38,981 nucleotides of DNA from Oscillospiraceae bacterium. GTDB lineage: Bacteria; Bacillota; Clostridia; Oscillospirales; Oscillospiraceae. The position numbers and the translations under genes were made by a program. The stretch is taken from assembly GCA_015067525.1 (NCBI GenBank), contig SVMH01000017.1:1-38981 (forward strand), written 5' to 3'. Within the stretch, counting starts at the first letter, position 1, and each line of letters starts with the position of its first letter. Of the stretch, positions 9,501 to 16,347 are shown piece after piece. The notes under the pieces are model-generated. The model did no database searches, was not told where the DNA came from, and saw nothing but the letters and a program-made list of their open reading frames with translations.

Positions 9501-9981
9501 CACCTCCAGCAAGACCCGAACCACCAAGAATAATACCCTTATGGCCTATGTGATGGTGGAAGATGAGCTGGCCAGCATGGAGCTTTTGTGCTTCAACCGC
9601 GTCATCGAGCAGTGCGGCAGCTATATGCAGGTCAACACGCCCGTTCTGGTGAAGGGCCGCCTGTCCGTGCGGGATGAAAAGCCGCCCCAGATCATGTGCG
9701 ACTCCATCTATCCGATCTATCAGGATGTGCCTGCCGAGAAGCCCAAGACGGCAAAGCCTGCGGGCAGGGGAGAGGCCACCATCTATCTCCGCATCCCAAG
9801 TGTGGACAGCGACGCCTTCCGCCACATCAAACTAGTGATGACCATGTTTGAGGGCGAGACCCCTGTCAAGATCCGTGTAGCGGATACGGGCAAGCTGCTG
9901 GGTGCCAAATGTCTCAACCATCCGGCCTTCATCGAGGAGTGTCAGGACTGGCTGGGCGATGAGAATGTTGTGGTAAGATGA
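6502..9981 (+). CDS. dnaE: DNA polymerase III alpha subunit
   Basis: This is a C-family replicative polymerase of 1159 residues, the DnaE1 size. The N-terminal PHP domain begins HLHVHTEYSLLDG and keeps the metal-ligand pattern of active PHP domains (HxH, D, TDH, GCE, RH, SAC, NDAH). The polymerase core has catalytic aspartates D396 and D398 (PDIDMDF) and D548 (KMDFLG). QLDFF at residues 909-913 is an internal beta-clamp-binding motif. An OB fold follows from about residue 994 (ITIAGVV). ATG 6502 follows AAGGAG. Clostridia normally also have PolC, which is not in this window, so this DnaE may share replication duties. A strong bidirectional terminator follows at 9991. Confidence 0.97.
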   Translation: MSFAHLHVHTEYSLLDGACRIRDLAKRVKELGQTAVAITDHGAMYGVIDFYRACKAEGIHPVIGCEVYVAARGRKDKIHEFDAESRHLVLLCQNETGYRNLSYMVSQAYVEGFYIKPRIDLELLRAHSEGLIGLSACLAGEIPKRIMNGNYEGAKEYALMMQDILGAGNFYLELQDHGIREQQEVNRALLRLHQETGIPLVATNDAHYLRREDAESHDVLLCIQTGKTVDDANRMRYEPQNFYLRSTEEMEALFSGYPDAVENTQRIADRCHFDFTFGKYHLPEFKLPPGYDSPTYLRKLCEEGFLERYGTDKEHYRAQLEYEMDMIGKMGFTDYFLIVSDFVRYAKSVGIPVGPGRGSAAGSMVSYCLHITDIDPMDYSLYFERFLNPERVSMPDIDMDFGDTRRGEVVDYVRRKYGDDHVAQIVTFGTMAARGAIRDVGRVLNIPYAEVDTVAKLVPATLHITLDDALRLSKQLSDLYEADEKVRRLIDMARAVEGMPRHASTHAAGVVITKRPVYEYVPLARNDESIVCQYTMVTLEELGLLKMDFLGLRNLTVLDDAVKMVQKTQPDFTLDGIPMDDEETFAMLTQGRTSGVFQMESTGMTGVCLGLKPHNIEDITAIIALYRPGPMESIPRFIACKHDPKLITYKHPSLEPILSVTYGCIVYQEQVIEIFRKLGGYSLGQADMVRRAISKKKAKEIEKERKTFVYGDKERGITGCIANGIPEATAQGIYDEIYDFANYAFNKAHAVSYAVVAYQTAYFKCHYTREYMAALLTSVLDNSDKVAEYIAECKECKIALLPPDVNASYDRFTVEEGGIRFGLVAIKNIGRGFIQSLVRERQLNGPFASFQDFCERMFDCSDMNKRAVENLIRSGAFDCLGARRSQLMAVYEKVLDSIAASRRQNVEGQLDFFGMSMTSAGTSHSRIDLPDIPEYTATERMFMEKETTGLYLSGHPMSDYRDAARRAGAAPIHAVLEDFAAEDGPKRFADGQNITIAGVVTSSKTRTTKNNTLMAYVMVEDELASMELLCFNRVIEQCGSYMQVNTPVLVKGRLSVRDEKPPQIMCDSIYPIYQDVPAEKPKTAKPAGRGEATIYLRIPSVDSDAFRHIKLVMTMFEGETPVKIRVADTGKLLGAKCLNHPAFIEECQDWLGDENVVVR

Positions 9982-9990
9982 AATAATAGA

Positions 9991-10020
9991 AAAAGGACGC
10001 TGCATACGCAGCGTCCTTTT
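9991..10020. terminator. Bidirectional intrinsic terminator between convergent genes
   Basis: A perfect 13-bp inverted repeat (AAAAGGACGCTGC ... GCAGCGTCCTTTT) with a four-base loop sits between the dnaE stop (9981) and the convergent stop at 10022. A run of T follows the stem on both strands, so it should terminate transcription from both sides. Confidence 0.92.
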
Positions 10021-10021
10021 C

Positions 10022-10855
10022 TCACTTGCACGCGCAGTAGTTGCGGGTGGAGACATAGTCCTTGGGCATTTCCACTGTGTTGGGCGGGAAGAATTCGCTG
10101 ACAGGGAAGGCCACCGAGCGGAAGAGACCGCAGGGATCCTGCTGGTCATCGGTGCAGCACTCTGTCTGGGGGATGCAGTAGTCGTAGACAGGAATGAGCA
10201 GCTGCGTATCACGCTCCAGACGCACCAGAGTGAACTGGCCCAGCGTCACATAATAGCGGCGCGAGCCGCAGTCGTTGAGTACCAGCGGCTGCGAGAAGCA
10301 CTGGGTAATATACCCGGGAAGCTCGGCAAGACAGCACTCGCAGCCGCAGCTGCAGTTTTCCGCCATGCGTGTATCCAGCACGATGGGATCCACCGCTTCC
10401 ACCACCGCAGTGGGGAGATTGGTGCTTACCCGGCCGGGGATATCCAGATCGTCCATCACCGTGTCCGAGGTGAAGATCTTGGCGCTGCCTTCGCTACCAA
10501 AGAGGATGCAGCGCTTGTCGAACACGCACAGACCCTCCGCCTCGGCGCAGCGGGGCGTACCGGCGGCCACCTGCAGCGTGACGCGGTAGAAAAAGCGCAT
10601 ATCGATGGAGTAGAAGCCGCGGTTAAAGGTGACCGGCTCCACATCGGTATAGACGTAGAGAAGCTCCGCCGTGCCGCCGCGGATCATCTGGCAGCCGCTG
10701 AGGATCTCCTGCGCGGCGGTGGTGGGGTAGAAGCGCAGATCTTCGATGCAGTCCTTGTCGCGGCAGCTGTCGAAGATCTTACGGGTATGGATGCAGACGG
10801 ACTCACGGACGCTGCTCAGATCGCAGACCGGGCCCGGCATTCCGTTTTCAGCCAT
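10022..10855 (-). CDS. Cysteine-rich conserved clostridial hypothetical protein
   Basis: The 277-residue protein has 21 cysteines, including a CSCGCECC cluster in the C-terminal half and SCRDKDCIEDLR near the N-terminus. I recall the second pattern from uncharacterised proteins of Clostridia, but I cannot name a domain with an assigned function. There is no signal peptide and no membrane segment. The start is preceded by a strong AGGAGGT. A sigma-K-like promoter is visible at 10899-10927, which together with the cysteine content suggests a spore-coat or other late mother-cell protein. That role is inference. A metal-binding cytoplasmic protein is the alternative. Confidence 0.75.
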   Translation of the reverse strand: MAENGMPGPVCDLSSVRESVCIHTRKIFDSCRDKDCIEDLRFYPTTAAQEILSGCQMIRGGTAELLYVYTDVEPVTFNRGFYSIDMRFFYRVTLQVAAGTPRCAEAEGLCVFDKRCILFGSEGSAKIFTSDTVMDDLDIPGRVSTNLPTAVVEAVDPIVLDTRMAENCSCGCECCLAELPGYITQCFSQPLVLNDCGSRRYYVTLGQFTLVRLERDTQLLIPVYDYCIPQTECCTDDQQDPCGLFRSVAFPVSEFFPPNTVEMPKDYVSTRNYCACK

Positions 10856-10898
10856 GAAATTACCTCCTGATAAGTAGTGAAAGATGGCTCTTTCATTC

Positions 10899-10927
10899 CA
10901 ATGTATGCCTTGGGCTTCCGTCAGGTG
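10899..10927 (-). promoter_or_regulatory. Candidate sigma-K-type promoter for the cysteine-rich gene
   Basis: On the minus strand, CACC (10924-10927) is separated by 16 bases from CATACATTG (10899-10907). The Bacillus sigma-K consensus is mACm, 16-17 bases, CATAnnnTA, so only the last base of the -10 differs. CATACATT also equals the sigma-E -10 consensus, but no sigma-E -35 is found at the right distance. No sigma-A promoter is evident in this 119-base gap. Confidence 0.4.
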
Positions 10928-10959
10928 AAAAAAGGACGGCAGTCGCTGCTGCCGTCCTT
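10928..10959 (-). terminator. Intrinsic terminator of the DUF3048 lipoprotein gene
   Basis: An 11-bp inverted repeat (AAGGACGGCAG / CTGCCGTCCTT, 10932-10942 and 10949-10959) has a six-base loop. On the minus strand it is followed by six T, just downstream of the stop at 10975. Confidence 0.85.
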
Positions 10960-10974
10960 AAATCGTATGTGTTT

Positions 10975-12021
10975 TCAGGAAATGGTGACCTTGGCATTGG
11001 TGCCCACCACGCACACATAGCTCTTGCCGATGCCGAGGGAGAAGTGGGTGCCGTCGGGCAGGGTGTAGGTGAAGGGATCCTCCATGGTCTCCTTATGCCA
11101 GGTGATCTCCGTAGCCTTGCCGCCGCAGATGTAGGTGCCGGTGCCGCTGCCCTGTACGTCGATGATCATGTGGCCGGAAGAGTCACCGCTGTTGCGCACG
11201 CTGGTACGCAGGATCAGCAGGTTGGTGACGCCTACCTGCTCGTTGGTGTTGCCGTCGATATAGGGCTTCTTATACTGGCCGATCATATACAGCTTGGTTT
11301 CGGGGTCGTATTTGAAGGTGCCGGTCTTATAGCTGGAAAACCGTACGGAAATATCCGTTGCGTTGGTGTCACTGTAGGGGGTGCCGTCCTCCACATAGGT
11401 GAAGGGATAGGAAAAATCCTCGCTGTGTTCGCGCTGCCAGTTGTGCTCGGTGAGATAGGCTTCCAGTTTCTCACCGCTGGTCATCAGGGTATGTTCCCAT
11501 GCCATGGTCTTGCGGCGCTCCTTGTCGCGCCAGAAGCAGGCAAAGTCACCCTCGTCAATATCGTCCATCTTCAGCTTGCGGATCATCTGCATGGCTTCGG
11601 TGCTGCCGCCGGCATGGACGTAGATGGCTTCCATACCCAGTACCGTCTCCACAAAGTAGGGACGGGCGCTGCGGGTGGAACCGATGGTGCCGACGCCGCT
11701 GACATCCTGGAAAAAGCCCACCATGCGGGTAATGCCGCCTTCCACATTGTACTCAAAAATGATATCGGCATCGGACACGCCGTGCTGCGGCATGGCCAGA
11801 TGAATGTTGTTGAGCATGCTGGCGATGGGGCGGTAATTGACGCGGTCGGGGTTGGCCATAGGCTCACCGGTCAGGGGATTTCTGACAGTGGTATCCTCAG
11901 TCTGCTCCGGAAGCTGGATGACAACCTGATCGGGCAGCAGATCCGGATTTTCCCAGCGCTTGCAGCCGGTGCAGGACAGCACCAAAAGAGCTGCCAGAAT
12001 CAGACAAATTGTTTTCTTCAT
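10975..12021 (-). CDS. DUF3048 (YerB-like) lipoprotein
   Basis: The start at 12021 gives MKKTICLILAALLVLSCTGC, a lipoprotein signal peptide with lipobox LSCTGC and lipidated Cys20. The mature part, to 348 residues, has the DUF3048 features NPLTGEP near residue 45, ASMLNNIHLAMPQHGVSDAD, GIGSTRSARPYF-like GTIGSTRSARPYF, and a C-terminal region ending in WHKETMEDPF...YVCVVGTNAKV. The family (Bacillus YerB) has no firmly assigned function. It should sit on the outer face of the membrane. An in-frame upstream extension to 12291 has no ribosome-binding site and would destroy the signal peptide, so I reject it. Its promoter is at 12054-12082 and it is divergent from the DUF4364 gene. Confidence 0.88.
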   Translation of the reverse strand: MKKTICLILAALLVLSCTGCKRWENPDLLPDQVVIQLPEQTEDTTVRNPLTGEPMANPDRVNYRPIASMLNNIHLAMPQHGVSDADIIFEYNVEGGITRMVGFFQDVSGVGTIGSTRSARPYFVETVLGMEAIYVHAGGSTEAMQMIRKLKMDDIDEGDFACFWRDKERRKTMAWEHTLMTSGEKLEAYLTEHNWQREHSEDFSYPFTYVEDGTPYSDTNATDISVRFSSYKTGTFKYDPETKLYMIGQYKKPYIDGNTNEQVGVTNLLILRTSVRNSGDSSGHMIIDVQGSGTGTYICGGKATEITWHKETMEDPFTYTLPDGTHFSLGIGKSYVCVVGTNAKVTIS

Positions 12022-12053
12022 TTCCTCGTCTCCTTTTACAAAGATCGACACAC

Positions 12054-12082
12054 AGCATACCAGATATTTGCAGCGAATGCAA
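12054..12082 (-). promoter_or_regulatory. sigma-A-type promoter for the DUF3048 lipoprotein
   Basis: On the minus strand, TTGCAT (12077-12082) and TATGCT (12054-12059) are separated by 17 bases, about 33 bases upstream of the start codon. The TTGCAT -35 with a 17-base spacer is the same design as the rpmB promoter. Confidence 0.55.
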
Positions 12083-12112
12083 TCACGCCCACAGAAAATT
12101 TCCGTTTTGCCC

Positions 12113-12141
12113 TGTACAAAAAGGGAATTTTTCCTTATAAT
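12113..12141 (+). promoter_or_regulatory. sigma-A-type promoter for the DUF4364 gene
   Basis: TGTACA (12113-12118), a 17-base spacer and a perfect TATAAT (12136-12141) lie 25 bases upstream of ATG 12167. It is divergent from the lipoprotein promoter, with about 30 bases between the two -35 elements. Confidence 0.6.
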
Positions 12142-12166
12142 AGAGGTGAAAAGAGGTGATCGCGGA

Positions 12167-12685
12167 ATGAGTGTCGGTTTTATCCGTGACAAACTGGAGA
12201 TCAAGTTTTTGATTTTGTATATTGTGTCCCGCTTGTCGGAGGCCATCCCCCTGGCCGAGCTGCAGGAACTGACCATGTGCGATGACGGCATTGATTATTT
12301 CGATTTTGCCGAGTGTCTGTCGGATCTGGTCAGCACGGAGCATCTGCGTCTGGAGGAAGAGCGCTATTCCATCACGCCCAAGGGCCTGCGCAACAGCGAG
12401 ATCTGCGAGTCCAGTCTGCCGTACTCTGTGCGCATCCGCGCAGACAAGAATATCGCAGACTATCACAAGATGCTACTGCGCCGCAATCAGGTGCAAAGCC
12501 GCGTGGTGGAGCGTGAAAACGGCAGCTACACCGTGATGCTGTACCTGCGTGACGATGTGGACGAGATCATGGAACTGGAGCTCGTGGTGGCTACCGAGGA
12601 AATGGCCAGAGATCTGGCAGAGCGTTTCAAAAAGAACCCCGAGCAGATCTACAGCGGACTTCTCTCCGCCCTGTACGGTCAGTAA
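12167..12685 (+). CDS. DUF4364 family protein
   Basis: The 172-residue cytoplasmic protein begins MSVGFIRDKLEIKFLILYIV and matches the DUF4364 pattern. A winged-helix-like N-terminal half (LAELQELTMCDDGIDYFDFAECLSDL, then a YSITPKG wing) is followed by an alpha/beta C-terminal half. The N-terminal half resembles PadR/MarR-type DNA-binding domains, so a transcriptional regulator is plausible, but no target is known. AGAGGTG is the ribosome-binding site of the chosen start. Upstream in-frame codons to 11960 cross the promoter and are rejected. It is a single-gene unit followed by a terminator. Confidence 0.85.
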   Translation: MSVGFIRDKLEIKFLILYIVSRLSEAIPLAELQELTMCDDGIDYFDFAECLSDLVSTEHLRLEEERYSITPKGLRNSEICESSLPYSVRIRADKNIADYHKMLLRRNQVQSRVVERENGSYTVMLYLRDDVDEIMELELVVATEEMARDLAERFKKNPEQIYSGLLSALYGQ

Positions 12686-12708
12686 AGAAGTAAATCAAAC
12701 AGGCAAAG

Positions 12709-12740
12709 GCTCTTCGCGTTACGACGCGGAGAGCTTTTTT
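12709..12740 (+). terminator. Intrinsic terminator after the DUF4364 gene
   Basis: An 11-bp stem (GCTCTTCGCGT with ACGCGGAGAGC, one G-T pair) with a TACG loop is followed by six T. Confidence 0.9.
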
Positions 12741-12769
12741 GCATACAGAGGGACAAGGCGTCATATGGT
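12741..12769 (+). promoter_or_regulatory. Candidate sigma-E promoter of the spoIIIA operon
   Basis: GCATACA (12741-12747), a 14-base spacer and CATATGGT (12762-12769) resemble the Bacillus sigma-E consensus (kmATATT, 13-15 bases, CATACAnT), with 5 of 7 and 6 of 8 matches. The site starts right after the previous terminator and 31 bases before spoIIIAA, the operon that is sigma-E-controlled in Bacillus. Confidence 0.5.
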
Positions 12770-12799
12770 TTACTATCACTTTTCGGAGGTAGATACACC

Positions 12800-13723
12800 A
12801 TGGACGAGAGATACGCTGTCGAACGGTATGAGCAGGCAGCGGCGATTTTGCCTGTGCGCTGGCAGCGTGCGGCCATGCACCTGCCGGACTGGCAGAAAGC
12901 GCAGGCGGAAGAACTTCGCCTGCGGGTAGGCCAGCCGATGACGGTACTGCTGCCGGAGGGGGAGATCTTCGTGCAGCAGGAACAGCCGCGCACCGCGGTA
13001 GCGCAGGCAGATCTGGAGCAGCTGTGCGACATTGTGACCGGCTATTCCCGCTACGCAGTGGGTGATACCCTCAGCCACGGGTACTTGACGGCAACGGGCG
13101 GGTTTCGCGTAGGACTGTGCGGCAGCGCAGTAATGCACAGCGGCCACATGACCAATCTGCGGGATTTTTCCTCTGCCACCATCCGCATCAGCCGCGAACG
13201 CATCGGCCTTGCGGAGAAGGTTCTGCCGCAGCTGATGACGGAGGGAACATTTTCCGGCACGCTGATCTATTCACCGCCCGGACTGGGAAAAACGACCCTG
13301 CTGCGGGATATGATCCGCCTGCTGTCCGATGGCAGCGGGCAAATACCGGCCCGACGCGTGGCCGTGGCAGACGAGCGCGGCGAGATCGCCGTCATGCATC
13401 AGGGCAGGGCACAAATGGCGGTCGGCTGCCACACCGATGTGCTGGACGGCTGTCCTAAGGCGCTGGCGATTCCCATTTTGCTGCGCAGCGCCAATCCCCA
13501 GATCATCGCCGTGGACGAGATCACGCAGCCGGAGGACTTGCAGGCCATGGCCCACGCCGCCAACTGCGGTGCATCGCTGCTGGCCACCATCCATGCCGGC
13601 AGCAGAGAAGAACTGGAGCAAAAGCCGCTTTTTGCCAAGCTGCTGGAGATGAAGGTATTTTCCGCCGCGGTGGCCATTCGCTGTGAAAACGGTGTGCGCA
13701 GCTATGAGGTGCATGCGCTGTGA
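12800..13723 (+). CDS. spoIIIAA: Stage III sporulation protein AA (secretion-type ATPase)
   Basis: The 307-residue protein has Walker A PPGLGKTT at residues 159-166, followed by RRVAVADERGEIA, the arrangement of SpoIIIAA. This is the AAA-type ATPase thought to power the SpoIIIA-SpoIIQ channel that connects mother cell and forespore. It should act in the mother cell at the forespore membrane. GGAGGT at 12785-12790 supports ATG 12800. It is the first of eight contiguous spoIIIA genes and overlaps the next by four bases. Confidence 0.95.
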   Translation: MDERYAVERYEQAAAILPVRWQRAAMHLPDWQKAQAEELRLRVGQPMTVLLPEGEIFVQQEQPRTAVAQADLEQLCDIVTGYSRYAVGDTLSHGYLTATGGFRVGLCGSAVMHSGHMTNLRDFSSATIRISRERIGLAEKVLPQLMTEGTFSGTLIYSPPGLGKTTLLRDMIRLLSDGSGQIPARRVAVADERGEIAVMHQGRAQMAVGCHTDVLDGCPKALAIPILLRSANPQIIAVDEITQPEDLQAMAHAANCGASLLATIHAGSREELEQKPLFAKLLEMKVFSAAVAIRCENGVRSYEVHAL

Positions 13724-14205
13724 CCGGAAAAATAGCAGGGGCGTGTCTGCTGATGCTGTCCGGCACGCTGATCTGCAGAAGCTGGATCTCGGAAAAGCGC
13801 CGCGACATCCGTCTGACAGAGGCATTTGCCGCTGCGCTGGAACAGATGGAGGGCGAGATCCGCTGGAAGAACCTTCCAATGCCCAGAATTCTGCAGGGGC
13901 TGCAGAAAAACGCGCGGTGCGGCGAATTTTTTCAGTTTGTCTGCGGCGAAATGCGTCAAGGTTCGGATCTATATGATGCGTGGCAGAAGGCTTGCGGTAC
14001 CGTGCCGGTCAAGGCGGCAGAAGACCTTTTGCGCCGTGTGGAGCTGTGCGGTGATGCGCAGCAGATCATGGGTTCCTTGCATTTGGCAGCAGACGAAGCG
14101 CATCGTCTTGCCGCCGCCATGACACAAAGGCAGCGACAGAATGAACGGCTTTGCATGGCTCTTGGCGGCTGCCTCACAGCCATGCTGGTGATCGTTTTGA
14201 TTTGA
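13720..14205 (+). CDS. spoIIIAB: Stage III sporulation protein AB
   Basis: The 161-residue protein starts at a GTG that overlaps the spoIIIAA stop (GTGA). It has a short hydrophobic N-terminus, a long helical middle with ALEQMEGEIRW and LLRRVELCGD, and a C-terminal membrane helix ending LTAMLVIVLI. This is the SpoIIIAB pattern, distantly like type II secretion F proteins. It is presumed to be the membrane platform partner of the SpoIIIAA ATPase. Confidence 0.9.
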   Translation: MTGKIAGACLLMLSGTLICRSWISEKRRDIRLTEAFAAALEQMEGEIRWKNLPMPRILQGLQKNARCGEFFQFVCGEMRQGSDLYDAWQKACGTVPVKAAEDLLRRVELCGDAQQIMGSLHLAADEAHRLAAAMTQRQRQNERLCMALGGCLTAMLVIVLI

Positions 14206-14214
14206 GGATAGAAG

Positions 14215-14409
14215 ATGGATGTAGATCTGATTTTTAAAATAGCGGCCATCGGGATCTTGGTGGCGGTACTCAATCAGGTGCTGGTGCGCAGCGGCAGGGA
14301 AGAACAGGCTATGATGACCACGCTGGCGGGACTCGTGGTGGTGCTGATGATGCTGGTGCGGCAGATCAGCGACCTGTTTGATCTGATCAAGACGCTGTTT
14401 TCTTTGTGA
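14215..14409 (+). CDS. spoIIIAC: Stage III sporulation protein AC
   Basis: This 64-residue, almost wholly hydrophobic protein has two membrane helices around a conserved central turn (LVRSGREEQAMMTTLAGL). Size and position identify SpoIIIAC, a small membrane subunit of the forespore channel. Its stop shares one base with the spoIIIAD start. Confidence 0.92.
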   Translation: MDVDLIFKIAAIGILVAVLNQVLVRSGREEQAMMTTLAGLVVVLMMLVRQISDLFDLIKTLFSL

Positions 14410-14795
14410 TGGAACAGATCGTAAAGGTGGCGGCGCTTTGCCTGATCGGTGGCATATTGGGCGCAGTGCTCAAAAAAACAGGAGCTGAGCAGGCGGCGAT
14501 GATCTCGCTGGCGCTGACGATTGTTGTGGGTGCCGTGCTGCTGCAGCTCCTCGACGATATTCTTTCGTTCGTACAGCAGCTGATGGAACTGGGCGGTCTG
14601 CTTCCGCAGCTGTTCCGTCCGCTGTTCAAAACAGTAGCCATTGCGCTTGTCAGCCGCGTCGGCTGCGAGTTGTGCCGCGACGCTGATTCTGCGTCGGCCG
14701 CATCACTGATTGAGATCTGCGGCGCATTTGGCGCTGTTCTGGCGGCGCTGCCGCTGTTTGAAACGGTATGGGACATGCTGCAGGGAATGCTATGA
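14409..14795 (+). CDS. spoIIIAD: Stage III sporulation protein AD
   Basis: The 128-residue membrane protein starts MEQIVKVAALCLIGGILGAVLKK. It repeats the small-subunit motif KKTGAEQAAMISLALT seen in SpoIIIAC, then adds further hydrophobic helices. I chose ATG 14409, which shares one base with the spoIIIAC stop; a GTG at 14406 is one codon longer. It is part of the membrane portion of the SpoIIIA complex. Confidence 0.9.
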   Translation: MEQIVKVAALCLIGGILGAVLKKTGAEQAAMISLALTIVVGAVLLQLLDDILSFVQQLMELGGLLPQLFRPLFKTVAIALVSRVGCELCRDADSASAASLIEICGAFGAVLAALPLFETVWDMLQGML

Positions 14796-15877
14796 GGAGA
14801 TTACAACCGATCGCTTGGGTCTTGTGCCTGATACTGATTTGCCCGGTCAACGCTTTTGCCTTACCGGAAGAAGTGGAGGATGCCCTGTCGCCGGAAGCCC
14901 GGGAACTTTTGGAATCCACCGGTCAGAGCGAGGAGGGAGTTCCTGATTTGGCAGAGGGATTGGTCAACCTCTGGAACACGTTGTGCGGGCAAATTGGTAC
15001 TCTTTTTCGCAGGAACATTGGCGGAGCAGTAACGCTGCTGGGTATCGTGCTGCTCTGCTCGCTGGCTGAGGACTGCTGCAAAGCAGGGGACGGCAGCCGC
15101 GTCCTGCCGGTGGTGCCGGCAGCGGGTGCGGCGGCCATCACCATGACGGCTGTGGGGGACCTGCAGTCCATGATGGGCGTCGGCGTAGATGCCATAGAAC
15201 AGCTGGCTGTTTTCTCCAAGGCGCTGCTGCCTACGCTGATGGCGGCTGTGGCCGCGGGCGGCGGCGCGGTTTCTGCCGGCATGCGCCATGTAGCGGCAGT
15301 TTTTGTAACGGATGTGCTGATCACCCTGATCCGCCAACTGCTGCTGCCGCTGGTTTACGTCTATGCAGCCGCATCGGCTGCAGCCGCCTTTGTGGCGGGT
15401 AAGCGGCTGGGGAGCATTGCCAAGGCCATCCGCAAAGGGATTGGCTGGCTTTTGAGCGGAATATTGGTGCTCTACACGGGCTATCTGACGCTTGCCGGTG
15501 CGGCCGCATCCTCCGCTGACCGGCTGGCGCTGCAGGTGACCAAGACCGCCATGGGCGCGCTGCCGGTAGTTGGCAGCATCATTTCGCAGGCCGCCGACAC
15601 AGTGGTAAGCGGTGCGTCGCTGCTGAAAAGCACCGTTGGCATAGCAGGTACGCTGGCGGTTTTGGCCATGTGCCTCATGCCGGTTCTTGACTTGGCGATA
15701 CAGTATCTCTTGTATAAAGTCACGGCCTTCCTCTCCGGCACGTTGGGCTCGGAGGAACTGGTGGAGCTGATCGACAATCTGGGCGGTGCATTCGGCCTCA
15801 TTCTGGGTATGACAGGCGCCTGCGCCACGCTGCTGCTGATCTCCACGATAACTTCAATCATGGTGGTGACAGGATGA
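14792..15877 (+). CDS. spoIIIAE: Stage III sporulation protein AE
   Basis: The 361-residue protein has an N-terminal signal peptide (MRRLQPIAWVLCLILICPVNAFA) followed by several hydrophobic segments, the layout of SpoIIIAE, the largest membrane subunit of the channel. ATG 14792 overlaps the spoIIIAD stop (ATGA) and gives a clean signal sequence, so it is preferred over 14768. The mature N-terminus is acidic (LPEEVEDALSPEAREL). Confidence 0.92.
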   Translation: MRRLQPIAWVLCLILICPVNAFALPEEVEDALSPEARELLESTGQSEEGVPDLAEGLVNLWNTLCGQIGTLFRRNIGGAVTLLGIVLLCSLAEDCCKAGDGSRVLPVVPAAGAAAITMTAVGDLQSMMGVGVDAIEQLAVFSKALLPTLMAAVAAGGGAVSAGMRHVAAVFVTDVLITLIRQLLLPLVYVYAAASAAAAFVAGKRLGSIAKAIRKGIGWLLSGILVLYTGYLTLAGAAASSADRLALQVTKTAMGALPVVGSIISQAADTVVSGASLLKSTVGIAGTLAVLAMCLMPVLDLAIQYLLYKVTAFLSGTLGSEELVELIDNLGGAFGLILGMTGACATLLLISTITSIMVVTG

Positions 15878-16347
15878 TCGAAACTCTGAAAGACTGGCTG
15901 CGGGGCCTGATCGCCGCCGCGATCTGTCTTGCCGTACTGGACGCATTGATTCCCAAAGGGGCTGTCAAAGGCATCGGAAAAGTGACAGCCGGACTTGTCC
16001 TGTTTCTGGTGATGCTGCAGCCCTGGATGCAGCTGGACGCAGCGGAACTGGAACTGAAATTTGACACCTATCGCTGCCGGATCGACGAACAGATCCAGGC
16101 ATATCAGGAAGACTATCGCGGCCAGATGGAAGCACTCATAAAGGCGGAAACGGGCGCATATATATCGGAAACAGCAGCCGCTATGGGTGTGCCGTGCTGT
16201 GCGGAAGTGGAAACGGTGCCGATCGACGGTGTGCCGGTACCTGCAAGTGTCACGCTGGATACAGCCTATCATGAAGCATTGTCTGTCTGGCTGACACAGG
16301 AGATCGGCATCGCGCCGCAGCAGCAGTACTGGGAGGTGGAGCCATGA
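15874..16347 (+). CDS. spoIIIAF: Stage III sporulation protein AF
   Basis: The 157-residue protein has two N-terminal membrane helices (LIAAAICLAVLDALIPKG, then KVTAGLVLFLVMLQPW) and a soluble C-terminal domain, as in SpoIIIAF. Its start overlaps the spoIIIAE stop and its stop overlaps the spoIIIAG start, both as ATGA. In Bacillus the C-terminal domain has a ring-building fold and faces the intermembrane space. Confidence 0.9.
   Translation: MIETLKDWLRGLIAAAICLAVLDALIPKGAVKGIGKVTAGLVLFLVMLQPWMQLDAAELELKFDTYRCRIDEQIQAYQEDYRGQMEALIKAETGAYISETAAAMGVPCCAEVETVPIDGVPVPASVTLDTAYHEALSVWLTQEIGIAPQQQYWEVEP

Noticed and set aside
8125-9825. Minus-strand open frames opposite dnaE (also 6442-8019)
   Set aside because: Same antisense composition; dnaE is complete on the other strand.
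10969-12159. Plus-strand open frame opposite the DUF3048 lipoprotein gene
   Set aside because: The minus-strand product has a lipobox, a family match, a ribosome-binding site and a promoter; the plus-strand frame has none of these.
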